From: Mesorhizobium sp.
GTDB taxonomy: Bacteria; Pseudomonadota; Alphaproteobacteria; Rhizobiales; Rhizobiaceae
Length of the DNA: 41,079 bases
Assembly: GCA_004020545.1 (NCBI GenBank)
Contig: SAQE01000060.1
Location: 1-41,079, forward strand
Direction of reading: 5' to 3'
Made by a program: the position numbers and the translations under genes
The notes under the pieces: model-generated
Databases searched by the model: none
The model's input: only the letters and a program-made list of their open reading frames with translations
What the model was told of the DNA's origin: nothing
Shown here: piece after piece, positions 40,966-41,079 of the stretch
Numbering within the stretch: position 1 is the stretch's first letter
Layout: each line of letters opens with the position of its first letter

Positions 40966-41079
40966 ATCCTTGGCGACTTCCCTTCACATCTCCAACGACT
41001 GCCTGGCGCTCACGACAAAGCCTTATACCAACGGTCTTGGCTGCTGACTCTTTTGTGATTTTGGCCGATTTGCGCGCCG

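Overview
The window is high-GC alphaproteobacterial DNA. It looks like a soil or plant-associated member of the Hyphomicrobiales, most probably Mesorhizobium or a close relative. This is an inference from three things: the dense packing of ABC importers with sugar, peptide and polyamine catabolic genes; the regulator mix (SorC, DeoR, LysR, LuxR and two GntR/FCD proteins); and a family of palindromic repeats with GGGGGAGAT / GTCCGGCAGGACAG cores that I associate with rhizobial genomes. No rRNA gene, complete tRNA gene, CRISPR array, transposase or phage gene was seen.

Layout. (1) 1-7506: an M24 metallopeptidase (minus, cut by the window edge) diverges from a tightly coupled plus-strand operon: family-5 substrate-binding protein, two Dpp-type permeases, two Dpp-type ATPases and an L-2-amino-thiazoline-4-carboxylate hydrolase-like protein. 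Two near-identical copies of a palindromic repeat lie in this operon. One sits between the binding protein and the first permease. The other is inside the first ATPase gene and keeps the frame. (2) 7517-14440: a CUT2 sugar importer (minus), a SorC-type regulator (minus), and a plus-strand pair made of a LacD-like class I aldolase and a fusion of a ROK sugar kinase with a P-loop kinase. Together they look like a self-contained sugar uptake and phosphorylation/aldol-cleavage module of unknown substrate. (3) 14450-17500: a LysR regulator diverging from a DJ-1/ABM fusion protein, a degenerate relic of the same P-loop kinase domain beside a tRNA-like fragment, and a DeoR regulator. (4) 17763-29215: polyamine genes. 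These are puuB and puuA (minus), a Pot-type importer operon ending in a short-chain dehydrogenase (minus), a divergent LuxR-type regulator, a GntR/FCD regulator and a second puuA-like glutamine synthetase homologue (plus). (5) 29444-34406: an HlyD / RbbA / YhhJ set, a membrane-fusion protein with two coupled ABC-2 proteins. (6) 34438-40874: an arabinose-type CUT2 importer, a short-chain dehydrogenase, a galactonate-dehydratase-like enolase-superfamily protein and a FadR-type GntR regulator, resembling a partial non-phosphorylative sugar oxidation pathway.

Within modules most genes overlap by ATGA or GTGA or are a few bases apart, so translational coupling is likely. Several intergenic regions hold dyads that are good operator candidates. 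The clearest are a 14-bp perfect inverted repeat built on ATCATATGAT upstream of the dehydratase (with a further copy upstream of the GntR gene), GTTGC/GCAAC dyads flanking the SorC circuit, three ACTGGTC boxes between the peptidase and the peptide importer, and a 20-bp lux-box-sized dyad next to the LuxR gene.

The strongest leads are the ROK/P-loop kinase fusion with its aldolase, the repeat element translated inside the ABC ATPase, and the kinase-domain relic. All functional names rest on reading motifs by eye. Substrates of the importers and enzymes are inferred from gene context.
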